In this document: piece after piece, positions 47,201 to 59,771 of the stretch | How the letters are laid out: every line of letters begins with the position of its first letter | Numbering within the stretch: position 1 is the stretch's first letter | Assembly (NCBI GenBank): GCA_022605955.1 | Contig: JAKCOZ010000261.1 | Location: forward strand, 248,001 to 312,000 | Source of the DNA: Rallus limicola | Lineage: Eukaryota; Chordata; Aves; Gruiformes; Rallidae | DNA: 64,000 nucleotides | Direction: 5' to 3' | Translations under genes and position numbers: made by a program | The notes under the pieces: model-generated | What the model saw: the letters and a program-made list of their open reading frames with translations, nothing else | The model's database searches: none | What the model was told of the DNA's origin: nothing

Positions 47201-49590
47201 CTGAAACCTCCTAACAGGACACACAAGCAGACCCTGTCACTTTGGCTCTCAGCCTTTTCCTTTGCCTGGAAAGAGGGAACATGCCTGGAACCTCCTACGG
47301 TGCTTTTCTCGGCCCTAGCAGACTGCAATTCAAAACATGCTAAACGTCCAGCAATAACTCCCAAAGTAAAGAAGCTAGGCCTGAAAGGCATAGCTTGTCT
47401 GAAACCTCCTAACAGGACACACGAGCAAACCCTTTCACTTTGGCTCTCAGCTTTTTCCTTTGCTTGGAAAGAGGGAACATGCCTGGAACCTCCTACGGTG
47501 CTTTTCTCGGCCCTAGCAGACTGCAGTTCAAAACATGCTAAACGTCCAGCAATAACTCCCAAAGTAAAGAAGCTAGGCCTGAAAGGCATAGCTTGTCTGA
47601 AACCTCCTAACAGGACACACGAGCAGACACTGTCACTTTGGCTCTCAGCCTTTTCCTTTGCCTGGAAAGAGGGAACATGCCTGGAACCTCCTACGGTGCT
47701 TTTCTCGGCCCTAGCAGACTGCAGTTCAAAACATGCTAAACGTCCAGCAATAACTCCCAAAGTAAAGAAGCTAGGCCTGAAAGGCATAGCTTGTCTGAAA
47801 CCTCCTAACAGGACACCCGAGCAGACCCTGTCACTTTGGCTCTCAGCATTTTCCTTTGCCTGGAAAGAGGGAACATGCCTGGAACCTCCTACGGTGCTTT
47901 TCTCGGCCCTAGCAGACTGCAGTTCAAAACATGCTAAACGTCCAGCAATAACTCCCAAAGTAAAGAAGCTAGGCCTGAAAGGCATAGCTTGTCTGAAACC
48001 TCCTAACAGGACACATGAGCAGCCCCTGTCACTTTGGCTCTCAGCCTTTTCCTTTGCCTGGAAAGAGGGAACATGCCTGGAACCTCCTACGGTGCTTTTC
48101 TCGGCCCTAGCAGACTGCAGTTCAAAACATGCTAAACGTCCAGCAATAACTCCCAAAGTAAAGAAGCTAGGCCTGAAAGGCATAGCTTGTCTGAAACCTC
48201 CTAACAGGACACACGAGCAGACACTGTCACTTTGGCTCTCAGCCTTTTCCTTTGCCTGGAAAGAGGGAACATGCCTGGAACCTCCTACGGTGCTTTTCTC
48301 GGCCCTAGCAGACTGCAGTTCAAAACATGCTAAACGTCCAGCAATAACTCCCAAAGTAAAGAAGCTAGGCCTGAAAGGCATAGCTTGTCTGAAACCTCCT
48401 AACAGGACACACAAGCAGACCCTGTCACTTTGGCTCTCAGCCTTTTCCTTTGCCTGGAAAGAGGGAACATGCCTGGAACCTCCTACGGTGCTTTTCTCGG
48501 CCCTAGCAGACTGCAGTTCAAAACATGCTAAACGTCCAGCAATAACTCCCAAAGTAAAGAAGCTAGGCCTGAAAGGCATAGCTTGTCTGAAACCTCCTAA
48601 CAGGACACACAAGCAGACCCTGTCACTTTGGCTCTCAGCCTTTTCCTTTGCCTGGAAAGAGGGAACATGCCTGGAACCTCCTACGGTGCTTTTCTCGGCC
48701 CTAGCAGACTGCAGTTCAAAACATGCTAAACGTCCAGCAATAACTCCCAAAGTAAAGAAGCTAGGCCTGAAAGGCATAGCTTGTCTGAAACCTCCTAACA
48801 GGACACACGAGCAAACCCTTTCACTTTGGCTCTCAGCTTTTTCCTTTGCTTGGAAAGAGGGAACATGCCTGGAACCTCCTACGGTGCTTTTCTCGGCCTT
48901 AGCAGACTGCAGTTCAAAACATGCTAAACGTCCAGCAATAACTCCCAAAGTAAAGAAGCTAGGCCTGAAAGGCATAGCTTGTCTGAAACCTCCTAACAGG
49001 ACACACGAGCAGACACTGTCACTTTGGCTCTCAGCCTTTTCCTTTGCCTGGAAAGAGGGAACATGCCTGGAACCTCCTACGGTGCTTTTCTCGGCCCTAG
49101 CAGACTGCAGTTCAAAACATGCTAAACGTCCAGCAATAACTCCCAAAGTAAAGAAGCTAGGCCTGAAAGGCATAGCTTGTCTGAAACCTCCTAACAGGAC
49201 ACCCGAGCAGACCCTGTCACTTTGGCTCTCAGCATTTTCCTTTGCCTGGAAAGAGGGAACATGCCTGGAACCTCCTACGGTGCTTTTCTCGGCCCTAGCA
49301 GCCTGCAGTTCAAAACATGCTAAACGTCCAGCAATAACTCCCAAAGTAAAGAAGCTAGGCCTGAAAGGCATAGCTTGTCTGAAACCTCCTAACAGGACAC
49401 ATGAGCAGCCCCTGTCACTTTGGCTCTCAGCCTTTTCCTTTGCCTGGAAAGAGGGAACATGCCTGGAACCTCCTACGGTGCTTTTCTCGGCCCTAGCAGA
49501 CTGCAGTTCAAAACATGCTAAACGTCCAGCAATAACTCCCAAAGTAAAGAAGCTAGGCCTGAAAGGCATAGCTTGTCTGAAACCTCCTAA
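47100..49590 (+). repeat. 7-monomer partial tandem duplication
   Basis: About 5.5 monomers from roughly 47100 to 48200 recur 1,386 bp later (7 monomers), including the AAACCCTTTC, CAGACACTG, CAGCATTTTCC and CATGAGCAGCCCC types. Exceptions are CAATTC at 47333 against CAGTTC at 48719, and GGCCTTAGC near 48896. Confidence 0.7.
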
Positions 49591-50099
49591 CAGGACACAC
49601 GAGCAGCCCCTGTCACTTTGGCTCTCAGCCTTTTCCTTTGCCTGGAAAGAGGGAACATGCCTGGAACCTCCTACGGTGCTTTTCTCGGCCCTAGCAGACT
49701 GCAGTTCAAAACATGCTAAACGTCCAGCAATAACTCCCAAAGTAAAGAAGCTAGGCCTGAAAGGCATAGCTTGTCTGAAACCTCCTAACAGGACACACAA
49801 GCAGACCCTGTCACTTTGGCTCTCAGCCTTTTCCTTTGCCTGGAAAGAGGGAACATGCCTGGAACCTCCTACGGTGCTTTTCTCGGCCCTAGCAGACTGC
49901 AGTTCAAAACATGCTAAACGTCCAGCAATAACTCCCAAAGTAAAGAAGCTAGGCCTGAAAGGCATAGCTTGTCTGAAACCTCCTAACAGGACACCCGAGC
50001 AGACCCTGTCACTTTGGCTCTCAGCTTTTTCCTTTGCTTGGAAAGAGGGAACATGCCTGGAACCTCCTACGGTGCTTTTCTCGGCCCTAGCAGACTGCA

Positions 50100-52160
50100 G
50101 TTCAAAACATGCTAAACGTCCAGCAATAACTCCCAAAGTAAAGAAGCTAGGCCTGAAAGGCATAGCTTGTCTGAAACCTCCTAACAGGACACACGAGCAG
50201 ACACTGTCACTTTGGCTCTCAGCCTTTTCCTTTGCCTGGAAAGAGGGAACATGCCTGGAACCTCCTACGGTGCTTTTCTCGGCCCTAGCAGACTGCAGTT
50301 CAAAACATGCTAAACGTCCAGCAATAACTCCCAAAGTAAAGAAGCTAGGCCTGAAAGGCATAGCTTGTCTGAAACCTCCTAACAGGACACCCGAGCAGAC
50401 CCTGTCACTTTGGCTCTCAGCATTTTCCTTTGCCTGGAAAGAGGGAACATGCCTGGAACCTCCTACGGTGCTTTTCTCGGCCCTAGCAGACTGCAGTTCA
50501 AAACATGCTAAACGTCCAGCAATAACTCCCAAAGTAAAGAAGCTAGGCCTGAAAGGCATAGCTTGTCTGAAACCTCCTAACAGGACACACGAGCAGCACC
50601 TGTCACTTTGGCTCTCAGCCTTTTCCTTTGCCTGGAAAGAGGGAACATGCCTGGAACCTCCTACGGTGCTTTTCTCGGCCCTAGCAGACTGCAGTTCAAA
50701 ACATGCTAAACGTCCAGCAATAACTCCCAAAGTAAAGAAGCGAGGCCTGAAAGGCATAGCTTGTCTGAAACCTCCTAACAGGACACACGAGCAGACCCTG
50801 TCACTTTGGCTCTCAGCCTTTTCCTTTGCCTGGAAAGAGGGAACATGCCTGGAACCTATTACGGTGCTTTTCTCGGCCCTAGCAGACTGCAGTTCAAAAC
50901 ATGCTAAACGTCCAGCAATAACTCCCAAAGTAAAGAAGCTAGGCCTGAAAGGCATAGCTTGTCTGAAACCTCCTAACAGGACACACGAGCAAACCCTTTC
51001 ACTTTGGCTCTCAGCTTTTTCCTTTGCTTGGAAAGAGGGAACATGCCTGGAACCTCCTACGGTGCTTTTCTCGGCCCTAGCAGACTGCAGCTCAAAACAT
51101 GCTAAACGTCCAGCAATAACTCCCAAAGTAAAGAAGCTAGGCCTGAAAGGCATAGCTTGTCTGAAACCTCCTAACAGGACACCCGAGCAGACCCTGTCAC
51201 TTTGGCTCTCAGCCTTTTCCTTTGCCTGGAAAGAGGGAACATGCCTGGAACCTCCTACGGTGCTTTTCTCGGCCCTAGCAGACTGCAGTTCAAAACATGC
51301 TAAACGTCCAGCAATAACTCCCAAAGTAAAGAAGCGAGGCCTGAAAGGCATAGCTTGTCTGAAACCTCCTAACAGGACACACGAGCAGACCCTGTCACTT
51401 TGGCTCTCAGCCTTTTCCTTTGCCTGGAAAGAGGGAACATGCCTGGAACCTCCTACGGTGCATTTCTCGGCCCTAGCAGACTGCAGTTCAAAACATGCTA
51501 AACGTCCAGCAATAACTCCCAAAGAAAAGAAGCTAGGCCTGAAAGGCATAGCTTGTCTGAATCCTCCTAACAGGACACACAAGCAGACCCTGTCACTTTG
51601 GCTCTCAGCCTTTTCCTTTGCTTTGAAAGAGGGAACATGCCTGGAACCTCCTACGGTGCTTTTCTCGGCCCTAGCAGACTGCAATTCAAAACATTCTAAA
51701 CGTCCAGCAATAACTCCCAAAGTAAAGAAGCTAGGCCTGAAAGGCATAGCTTGTCTGAAACCTCCTAACAGGACACACGAGCAAACCCTGTCACTTTGGC
51801 TTTCAGCTTTTTCCTTTGCTTGGAAAGAGGGAACATGCCTGGAACCTCCTACGGTGCTTTTCTTGGCCCTAGCAGACTGCAGCTCAAAACATGCTAAACG
51901 TCCAGCAATAACTCCCAAAGTAAAGAAGCTAGGCCTGAAAGGCATAGCTTGTCTGAAACCTCCTAACAGGACACACGAGCAGACCCTGTCACTTTGGCTC
52001 TCAACCTTTTCCTTTGCTTGGAAAGAGGGAACATGCCTGGAACCTCCTACGGTGCTTTTCTCGGCCCTAGCAGACTGCAGTTCAAAACATGCTAAACGTC
52101 CAGCAATAACTCCCAAAGTAAAGAAGCTAGGCCTGAAAGGCATAGCTTGTCTGAAACCTC
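50100..52160 (+). repeat. 23-monomer displaced repeat, copy 1
   Basis: This stretch matches about 54650-56700 at an offset of 4,554 bp (23 monomers). Rare shared markers are AACCTATTACGG (50857 and 55411), AAGCGAGGCC, CAAAGAAAAG (51530 and 56084), GCTTTGAAAG (51621 and 56175) and GGCTTTCAGC. Copy 1 has more private changes, such as GCATTTCTC near 51471, GAATCCTCC near 51571, CATTCTAAAC near 51703 and CAACCTTTTCC near 52003. Confidence 0.85.
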
Positions 52161-53999
52161 CTAACAGGACACATGAGCAGCCCCTGTCACTTTGGCTCTC
52201 AGCCTTTTCCTTTGCCTGGAAAGAGGGAACATGCCTGGAACCTCCTACGGTGCTTTTCTCGGCCCTAGCAGACTGCAGTTCAAAACATGCTAAACGTCCA
52301 GCAATAACTCCCAAAGTAAAGAAGCTAGGCCTGAAAGGCTTAGCTTGTCTGAAACCTCCTAACAGGACACACGAGCAGCCCCTGTCACTTTGGCTCTCAG
52401 CCTTTTCCTTTGCCTGGAAAGAGGGAACATGCCTGGAACCTCCTACGGTGCTTTTCTCGGCCCTAGCAGACTGCAGTTCAAAACATGCTAAACGTCCAGC
52501 AATAACTCCCAAAGTAAAGAAGCTAGGCCTGAAAGGCATAGCTTGTCTGAAACCTCCTAACAGGACACACAAGCAGACCCTGTCACTTTGGCTCTCAGCC
52601 TTTTCCTTTGCCTGGAAAGAGGGAACATGCCTGGAACCACCTACGGTGCTTTTCTCGGCCCTAGCAGACTGCAATTCAAAACATGCTAAACGTCCAGCAA
52701 TAACTCCCAAAGTAAAGAAGCTAGGCCTGAAAGGCATAGCTTGTCTGAAACCTCCTAACAGGACACACGAGCAAACCCTTTCACTTTGGCTCTCAGCTTT
52801 TTCCTTTGCTTGGAAAGAGGGAACATGCCTGGAACCTCCTACGGTGCTTTTCTCGGCCTTAGCAGACTGCAGTTCAAAACATGCTAAACGTCCAGCAATA
52901 ACTCCCAAAGTAAAGAAGCTAGGCCTGAAAGGCATAGCTTGTCTGAAACCTCCTAACAGGACACACGAGCAGACACTGTCACTTTGGCTCTCAGCCTTTT
53001 CCTTTGCCTGGAAAGAGGGAACATGCCTGGAACCTCCTACGGTGCTTTTCTCGGCCCTAGCAGACTGCAGTTCAAAACATGCTAAACGTCCAGCAATAAC
53101 TCCCAAAGTAAAGAAGCTAGGCCTGAAAGGCATAGCTTGTCTGAAACCTCCTAACAGGACACCCGAGCAGACCCTGTCACTTTGGCTCTCAGCATTTTCC
53201 TTTGCCTGGAAAGAGGGAACATGCCTGGAACCTCCTACGGTGCTTTTCTCGGCCCTAGCAGACTGCAGTTCAAAACATGCTAAACGTCCAGCAATAACTC
53301 CCAAAGTAAAGAAGCTAGGCCTGAAAGGCATAGCTTGTCTGAAACCTCCTAACAGGACACACGAGCAGACCCTGTCACTTTGGCTCTCAGCCTTTTCCTT
53401 TGCCTGGAAAGAGGGAACATGCCTGGAACCTCCTACGGTGCTTTTCTCGGCCCTAGCAGACTGCAGTTCAAAACATGCTAAACGTCCAGCAATAACTCCC
53501 AAAGTAAAGAAGCTAGGCCTGAAAGGCATAGCTTGTCTGAAACCTCCTAACAGGACACACGAGCAGCCCCTGTCACTTTGGCTCTCAGCCTTTTCCTTTG
53601 CCTGGAAAGAGGGAACATGCCTGGAACCTCCTACGGTGCTTTTCTCGGCCCTAGCAGACTGCAGTTCAAAACATGCTAAACGTCCAGCAATAACTCCCAA
53701 AGTAAAGAAGCTAGGCCTGAAAGGCATAGCTTGTCTGAAACCTCCTAACAGGACACACAAGCAGACCCTGTCACTTTGGCTCTCAGCCTTTTCCTTTGCC
53801 TGGAAAGAGGGAACATGCCTGGAACCTCCTACGGTGCTTTTCTCGGCCCTAGCAGACTGCAATTCAAAACATGCTAAACGTCCAGCAATAACTCCCAAAG
53901 TAAAGAAGCTAGGCCTGAAAGGCATAGCTTGTCTGAAACCTCCTAACAGGACACACGAGCAAACCCTTTCACTTTGGCTCTCAGCTTTTTCCTTTGCTT

Positions 54000-56700
54000 G
54001 GAAAGAGGGAACATGCCTGGAACCTCCTACGGTGCTTTTCTCGGCCCTAGCAGACTGCAGTTCAAAACATGCTAAACGTCCAGCAATAACTCCCAAAGTA
54101 AAGAAGCTAGGCCTGAAAGGCATAGCTTGTCTGAAACCTCCTAACAGGACACACGAGCAGACCCTGTCACTTTGGCTCTCAGCCTTTTCCTTTGCCTGGA
54201 AAGAGGGAACATGCCTGGAACCTCCTACGGTGCTTTTCTCGGCCCTAGCAGACTGCAGTTCAAAACATGCTAAACGTCCAGCAATAACTCCCAAAGTAAA
54301 GAAGCTAGGCCTGAAAGGCATAGCTTGTCTGAAACCTCCTAACAGGACACACAAGCAGACCCTGTCACTTTGGCTCTCAGCCTTTTCCTTTGCCTGGAAA
54401 GAGGGAACATGCCTGGAACCTCCTACGGTGCTTTTCTCGGCCCTAGCAAACTGCAATTCAAAACATGCTAAACGTCCAGCAATAACTCCCAAAGTAAAGA
54501 AGCTAGGCCTGAAAGGCATAGCTTGTCTGAAACCTCCTAACAGGACACACGAGCAAACCCTTTCACTTTGGCTCTCAGCTTTTTCCTTTGCTTGGAAAGA
54601 GGGAACATGCCTGGAACCTCCTACGGTGCTTTTCTCGGCCCTAGCAGACTGCAGTTCAAAACATGCTAAACGTCCAGCAATAACTCCCAAAGTAAAGAAG
54701 CTAGGCCTGAAAGGCATAGCTTGTCTGAAACCTCCTAACAGGACACACGAGCAGACACTGTCACTTTGGCTCTCAGCCTTTTCCTTTGCCTGGAAAGAGG
54801 GAACATGCCTGGAACCTCCTACGGTGCTTTTCTCGGCCCTAGCAGACTGCAGTTCAAAACATGCTAAACGTCCAGCAATAACTCCCAAAGTAAAGAAGCT
54901 AGGCCTGAAAGGCATAGCTTGTCTGAAACCTCCTAACAGGACACCCGAGCAGACCCTGTCACTTTGGCTCTCAGCATTTTCCTTTGCCTGGAAAGAGGGA
55001 ACATGCCTGGAACCTCCTACGGTGCTTTTCTCGGCCCTAGCAGACTGCAGTTCAAAACATGCTAAACGTCCAGCAATAACTCCCAAAGTAAAGAAGCTAG
55101 GCCTGAAAGGCATAGCTTGTCTGAAACCTCCTAACAGGACACACGAGCAGCACCTGTCACTTTGGCTCTCAGCCTTTTCCTTTGCCTGGAAAGAGGGAAC
55201 ATGCCTGGAACCTCCTACGGTGCTTTTCTCGGCCCTAGCAGACTGCAGTTCAAAACATGCTAAACGTCCAGCAATAACTCCCAAAGTAAAGAAGCGAGGC
55301 CTGAAAGGCATAGCTTGTCTGAAACCTCCTAACAGGACACACGAGCAGACCCTGTCACTTTGGCTCTCAGCCTTTTCCTTTGCCTGGAAAGAGGGAACAT
55401 GCCTGGAACCTATTACGGTGCTTTTCTCGGCCCTAGCAGACTGCAGTTCAAAACATGCTAAACGTCCAGCAATAACTCCCAAAGTAAAGAAGCTAGGCCT
55501 GAAAGGCATAGCTTGTCTGAAACCTCCTAACAGGACACACGAGCAAACCCTTTCACTTTGGCTCTCAGCTTTTTCCTTTGCTTGGAAAGAGGGAACATGC
55601 CTGGAACCTCCTACGGTGCTTTTCTCGGCCCTAGCAGACTGCAGCTCAAAACATGCTAAACGTCCAGCAATAACTCCCAAAGTAAAGAAGCTAGGCATGA
55701 AAGGCATAGCTTGTCTGAAACCTCCTAACAGGACACCCGAGCAGACCCTGTCACTTTGGCTCTCAGCCTTTTCCTTTGCCTGGAAAGAGGGAACATGCCT
55801 GGAACCTCCTACGGTGCTTTTCTCGGCCCTAGCAGACTGCAGTTCAAAACATGCTAAACGTCCAGCAATAACTCCCAAAGTAAAGAAGCGAGGCCTGAAA
55901 GGCATAGCTTGTCTGAAACCTCCTAACAGGACACACGAGCAGACCCTGTCACTTTGGCTCTCAGCCTTTTCCTTTGCCTGGAAAGAGGGAACATGCCTGG
56001 AACCTCCTACGGTGCTTTTCTCGGCCCTAGCAGACTGCAGTTCAAAACATGCTAAACGTCCAGCAATAACTCCCAAAGAAAAGAAGCTAGGCCTGAAAGG
56101 CATAGCTTGTCTGAAACCTCCTAACAGGACACACAAGCAGACCCTGTCACTTTGGCTCTCAGCCTTTTCCTTTGCTTTGAAAGAGGGAACATGCCTGGAA
56201 CCTCCTACGGTGCTTTTCTCGGCCCTAGCAGACTGCAATTCAAAACATGCTAAACGTCCAGCAATAACTCCCAAAGTAAAGAAGCTAGGCCTGAAAGGCA
56301 TAGCTTGTCTGAAACCTCCTAACAGGACACACGAGCAAACCCTGTCACTTTGGCTTTCAGCTTTTTCCTTTGCTTGGAAAGAGGGAACATGCCTGGAACC
56401 TCCTACGGTGCTTTTCTCGGCCCTAGCAGACTGCAGCTCAAAACATGCTAAACGTCCAGCAATAACTCCCAAAGTAAAGAAGCTAGGCCTGAAAGGCATA
56501 GCTTGTCTGAAACCTCCTAACAGGACACACGAGCAGACCCTGTCACTTTGGCTCTCAGCCTTTTCCTTTGCCTGGAAAGAGGGAACATGCCTGGAACCTC
56601 CTACGGTGCTTTTCTCGGCCCTAGCAGACTGCAGTTCAAAACATGCTAAACGTCCAGCAATAACTCCCAAAGTAAAGAAGCTAGGCCTGAAAGGCATAGC
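54000..56700 (+). repeat. 23-monomer displaced repeat, copy 2, also source of a third copy
   Basis: The right part repeats 50100-52160. From about 54000 to 56330 it also matches 60930-63260 at an offset of 6,930 bp (35 monomers), so this block is the middle of three relatives. Its private change is GGCATG near 55693, without the hairpin insertion. Confidence 0.83.
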
Positions 56701-57989
56701 TTGTCTGAAACCTCCTAACAGGACACACGAGCAGCCCCTGTCACTTTGGCTCTCAGCCTTTTCCTTTGCCTGGAAAGAGGGAACATGCCTGGAACCTCCT
56801 ACGGTGCTTTTCTCGGCCCTAGCAGACTGCAGTTCAAAACATGCTAAACGTCCAGCAATAACTCCCAAAGTAAAGAAGCTAGGCCTGAAAGGCATAGCTT
56901 GTCTGAAACCTCCTAACAGGACACACAAGCAGACCCTGTCACTTTGGCTCTCAGCCTTTTCCTTTGCCTGGAAAGAGGGAACATGCCTGGAACCTCCTAC
57001 GGTGCTTTTCTCAGCCCTAGCAGACTGCAATTCAAAACATGCTAAACGTCCAGCAATAACTCCCAAAGTAAAGAAGCTAGGCCTGAAAGGCATAGCTTGT
57101 CTGAAACCTCCTAACAGGACACACGAGCAAACCCTTTCACTTTGGCTCTCAGCTTTTTCCTTTGCTTGGAAAGAGGGAACATGCCTGGAACCTCCTACGG
57201 TGCTTTTCTCGGCCCTAGCAGACTGCAGTTCAAAACATGCTAAACGTCCAGCAATAACTCCCAAAGTAAAGAAGCTAGGCCTGAAAGGCATAGCTTGTCT
57301 GAAACCTCCTAACAGGACACACGAGCAGACACTGTCACTTTGGCTCTCAGCCTTTTCCTTTGCCTGGAAAGAGGGAACATGCCTGGAACCTCCTACAGTG
57401 CTTTTCTCGGCCCTAGCAGACTGCAGTTCAAAACATGCTAAACGTCCAGCAATAACTCCCAAAGTAAAGAAGCTAGGCCTGAAAGGCATAGCTTGTCTGA
57501 AACCTCCTAACAGGACACCCGAGCAGACCCTGTCACTTTGGCTCTCAGCATTTTCCTTTGCCTGGAAAGAGGGAACATGCCTGGAACCTCCTACGGTGCT
57601 TTTCTCGGCCCTAGCAGACTGCAGTTCAAAACATGCTAAACGTCCAGCAATAACTCCCAAAGTAAAGAAGCTAGGCCTGAAAGGCATAGCTTGTCTGAAA
57701 CCTCCTAACAGGACATATGAGCAGCCCCTGTCACTTTGGCTCTCAGCCTTTTCCTTTGCCTGGAAAGAGGGAACATGCCTGGAACCTCCTACGGTGCTTT
57801 TCTCGGCCCTAGCAGACTGCAGTTCAAAACATGCTAAACGTCCAGCAATAACTCCCAAAGTAAAGAAGCTAGGCCTGAAAGGCATAGCTTGTCTGAAACC
57901 TCCTAACAGGACACACGAGCAGCCCCTGTCACTTTGGCTCTCAGCCTTTTCCTTTGCCTGGAAAGAGGGAACATGCCTGGAACCTCCTA

Positions 57990-59771
57990 CGGTGCTTTTC
58001 TCGGCCCTAGCAGACTGCAGTTCAAAACATGCTAAACGTCCAGCAATAACTCCCAAAGTAAAGAAGCTAGGCCTGAAAGGCATAGCTTGTCTGAAACCTC
58101 CTAACAGGACACACGAGCAGCCCCTGTCACTTTGGCTCTCAGCCTTTTCCTTTGCCTGGAAAGAGGGAACATGCCTGGAACCTCCTACGGTGCTTTTCTC
58201 GGCCCTAGCAGACTGCAGTTCAAAACATGCTAAACGTCCAGCAATAACTCCCAAAGTAAAGAAGCTAGGCCTGAAAGGCATAGCTTGTCTGAAACCTCCT
58301 AACAGGACACACAAGCAGACCCTGTCACTTTGGCTCTCAGCCTTTTCCTTTGCCTGGAAAGAGGGAACATGCCTGGAACCTCCTACGGTGCTTTTCTCGG
58401 CCCTAGCAGACTGCAATTCAAAACATGCTAAACGTCCAGCAATAACTCCCAAAGTAAAGAAGCTAGGCCTGAAAGGCATAGCTTGTCTGAAACCTCCTAA
58501 CAGGACACACGAGCAAACCCTTTCACTTTGGCTCTCAGCTTTTTCCTTTGCTTGGAAAGAGGGAACATGCCTGGAACCTCCTACGGTGCTTTTCTCGGCC
58601 TTAGCAGACTGCAGTTCAAAACATGCTAAACGTCCAGCAATAACTCCCAAAGTAAAGAAGCTAGGCCTGAAAGGCATAGCTTGTCTGAAACCTCCTAACA
58701 GGACACACGAGCAGACACTGTCACTTTGGCTCTCAGCCTTTTCCTTTGCCTGGAAAGAGGGAACATGCCTGGAACCTCCTACGGTGCTTTTCTCGGCCCT
58801 AGCAGACTGCAGTTCAAAACATGCTAAACGTCCAGCAATAACTCCCAAAGTAAAGAAGCTAGGCCTGAAAGGCATAGCTTGTCTGAAACCTCCTAACAGG
58901 ACACCCGAGCAGACCCTGTCACTTTGGCTCTCAGCATTTTCCTTTGCCTGGAAAGAGGGAACATGCCTGGAACCTCCTACGGTGCTTTTCTCGGCCCTAG
59001 CAGACTGCAGTTCAAAACATGCTAAACGTCCAGCAATAACTCCCAAAGTAAAGAAGCTAGGCCTGAAAGGCATAGCTTGTCTGAAACCTCCTAACAGGAC
59101 ACATGAGCAGCCCCTGTCACTTTGGCTCTCAGCCTTTTCCTTTGCCTGGAAAGAGGGAACATGCCTGGAACCTCCTACGGTGCTTTTCTCGGCCCTAGCA
59201 GACTGCAGTTCAAAACATGCTAAACGTCCAGCAATAACTCCCAAAGTAAAGAAGCTAGGCCTGAAAGGCATAGCTTGTCTGAAACCTCCTAACAGGACAC
59301 ACGAGCAGCCCCTGTCACTTTGGCTCTCAGCCTTTTCCTTTGCCTGGAAAGAGGGAACATGCCTGGAACCTCCTACGGTGCTTTTCTCGGCCCTAGCAGA
59401 CTGCAGTTCAAAACATGCTAAACGTCCAGCAATAACTCCCAAAGTAAAGAAGCTAGGCCTGAAAGGCATAGCTTGTCTGAAACCTCCTAACAGGACACAC
59501 AATCAGACCCTGTCACTTTGGCTCTCAGCCTTTTCCTTTGCCTGGAAAGAGGGAACATGCCTGGAACCTCCTACGGTGCTTTTCTCGGCCCTAGCAGACT
59601 GCAATTCAAAACATGCTAAACGTCCAGCAATAACTCCCAAAGTAAAGAAGCTAGGCCTGAAAGGCATAGCTTGTCTGAAACCTCCTAACAGGACACACGA
59701 GCAAACCCTTTCACTTTGGCTCTCAGCTTTTTCCTTTGCTTGGAAAGAGGGAACATGCCTGGAACCTCCTA
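57990..59771 (+). repeat. 9-monomer higher-order repeat, copy 1
   Basis: This stretch is followed by a near-identical copy at an offset of 1,782 bp (9 monomers). Shared markers are the CACAAGCAG pair, GGCCTTAGC (near 58600 and 60382), CAGACACTG, CAGCATTTTCC, CATGAGCAGCCCC and the rare ACAATCAG (near 59500 and 61281). The one difference noticed is CAGCCCC near 59306 against CAGACCC near 61088. Confidence 0.88.
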
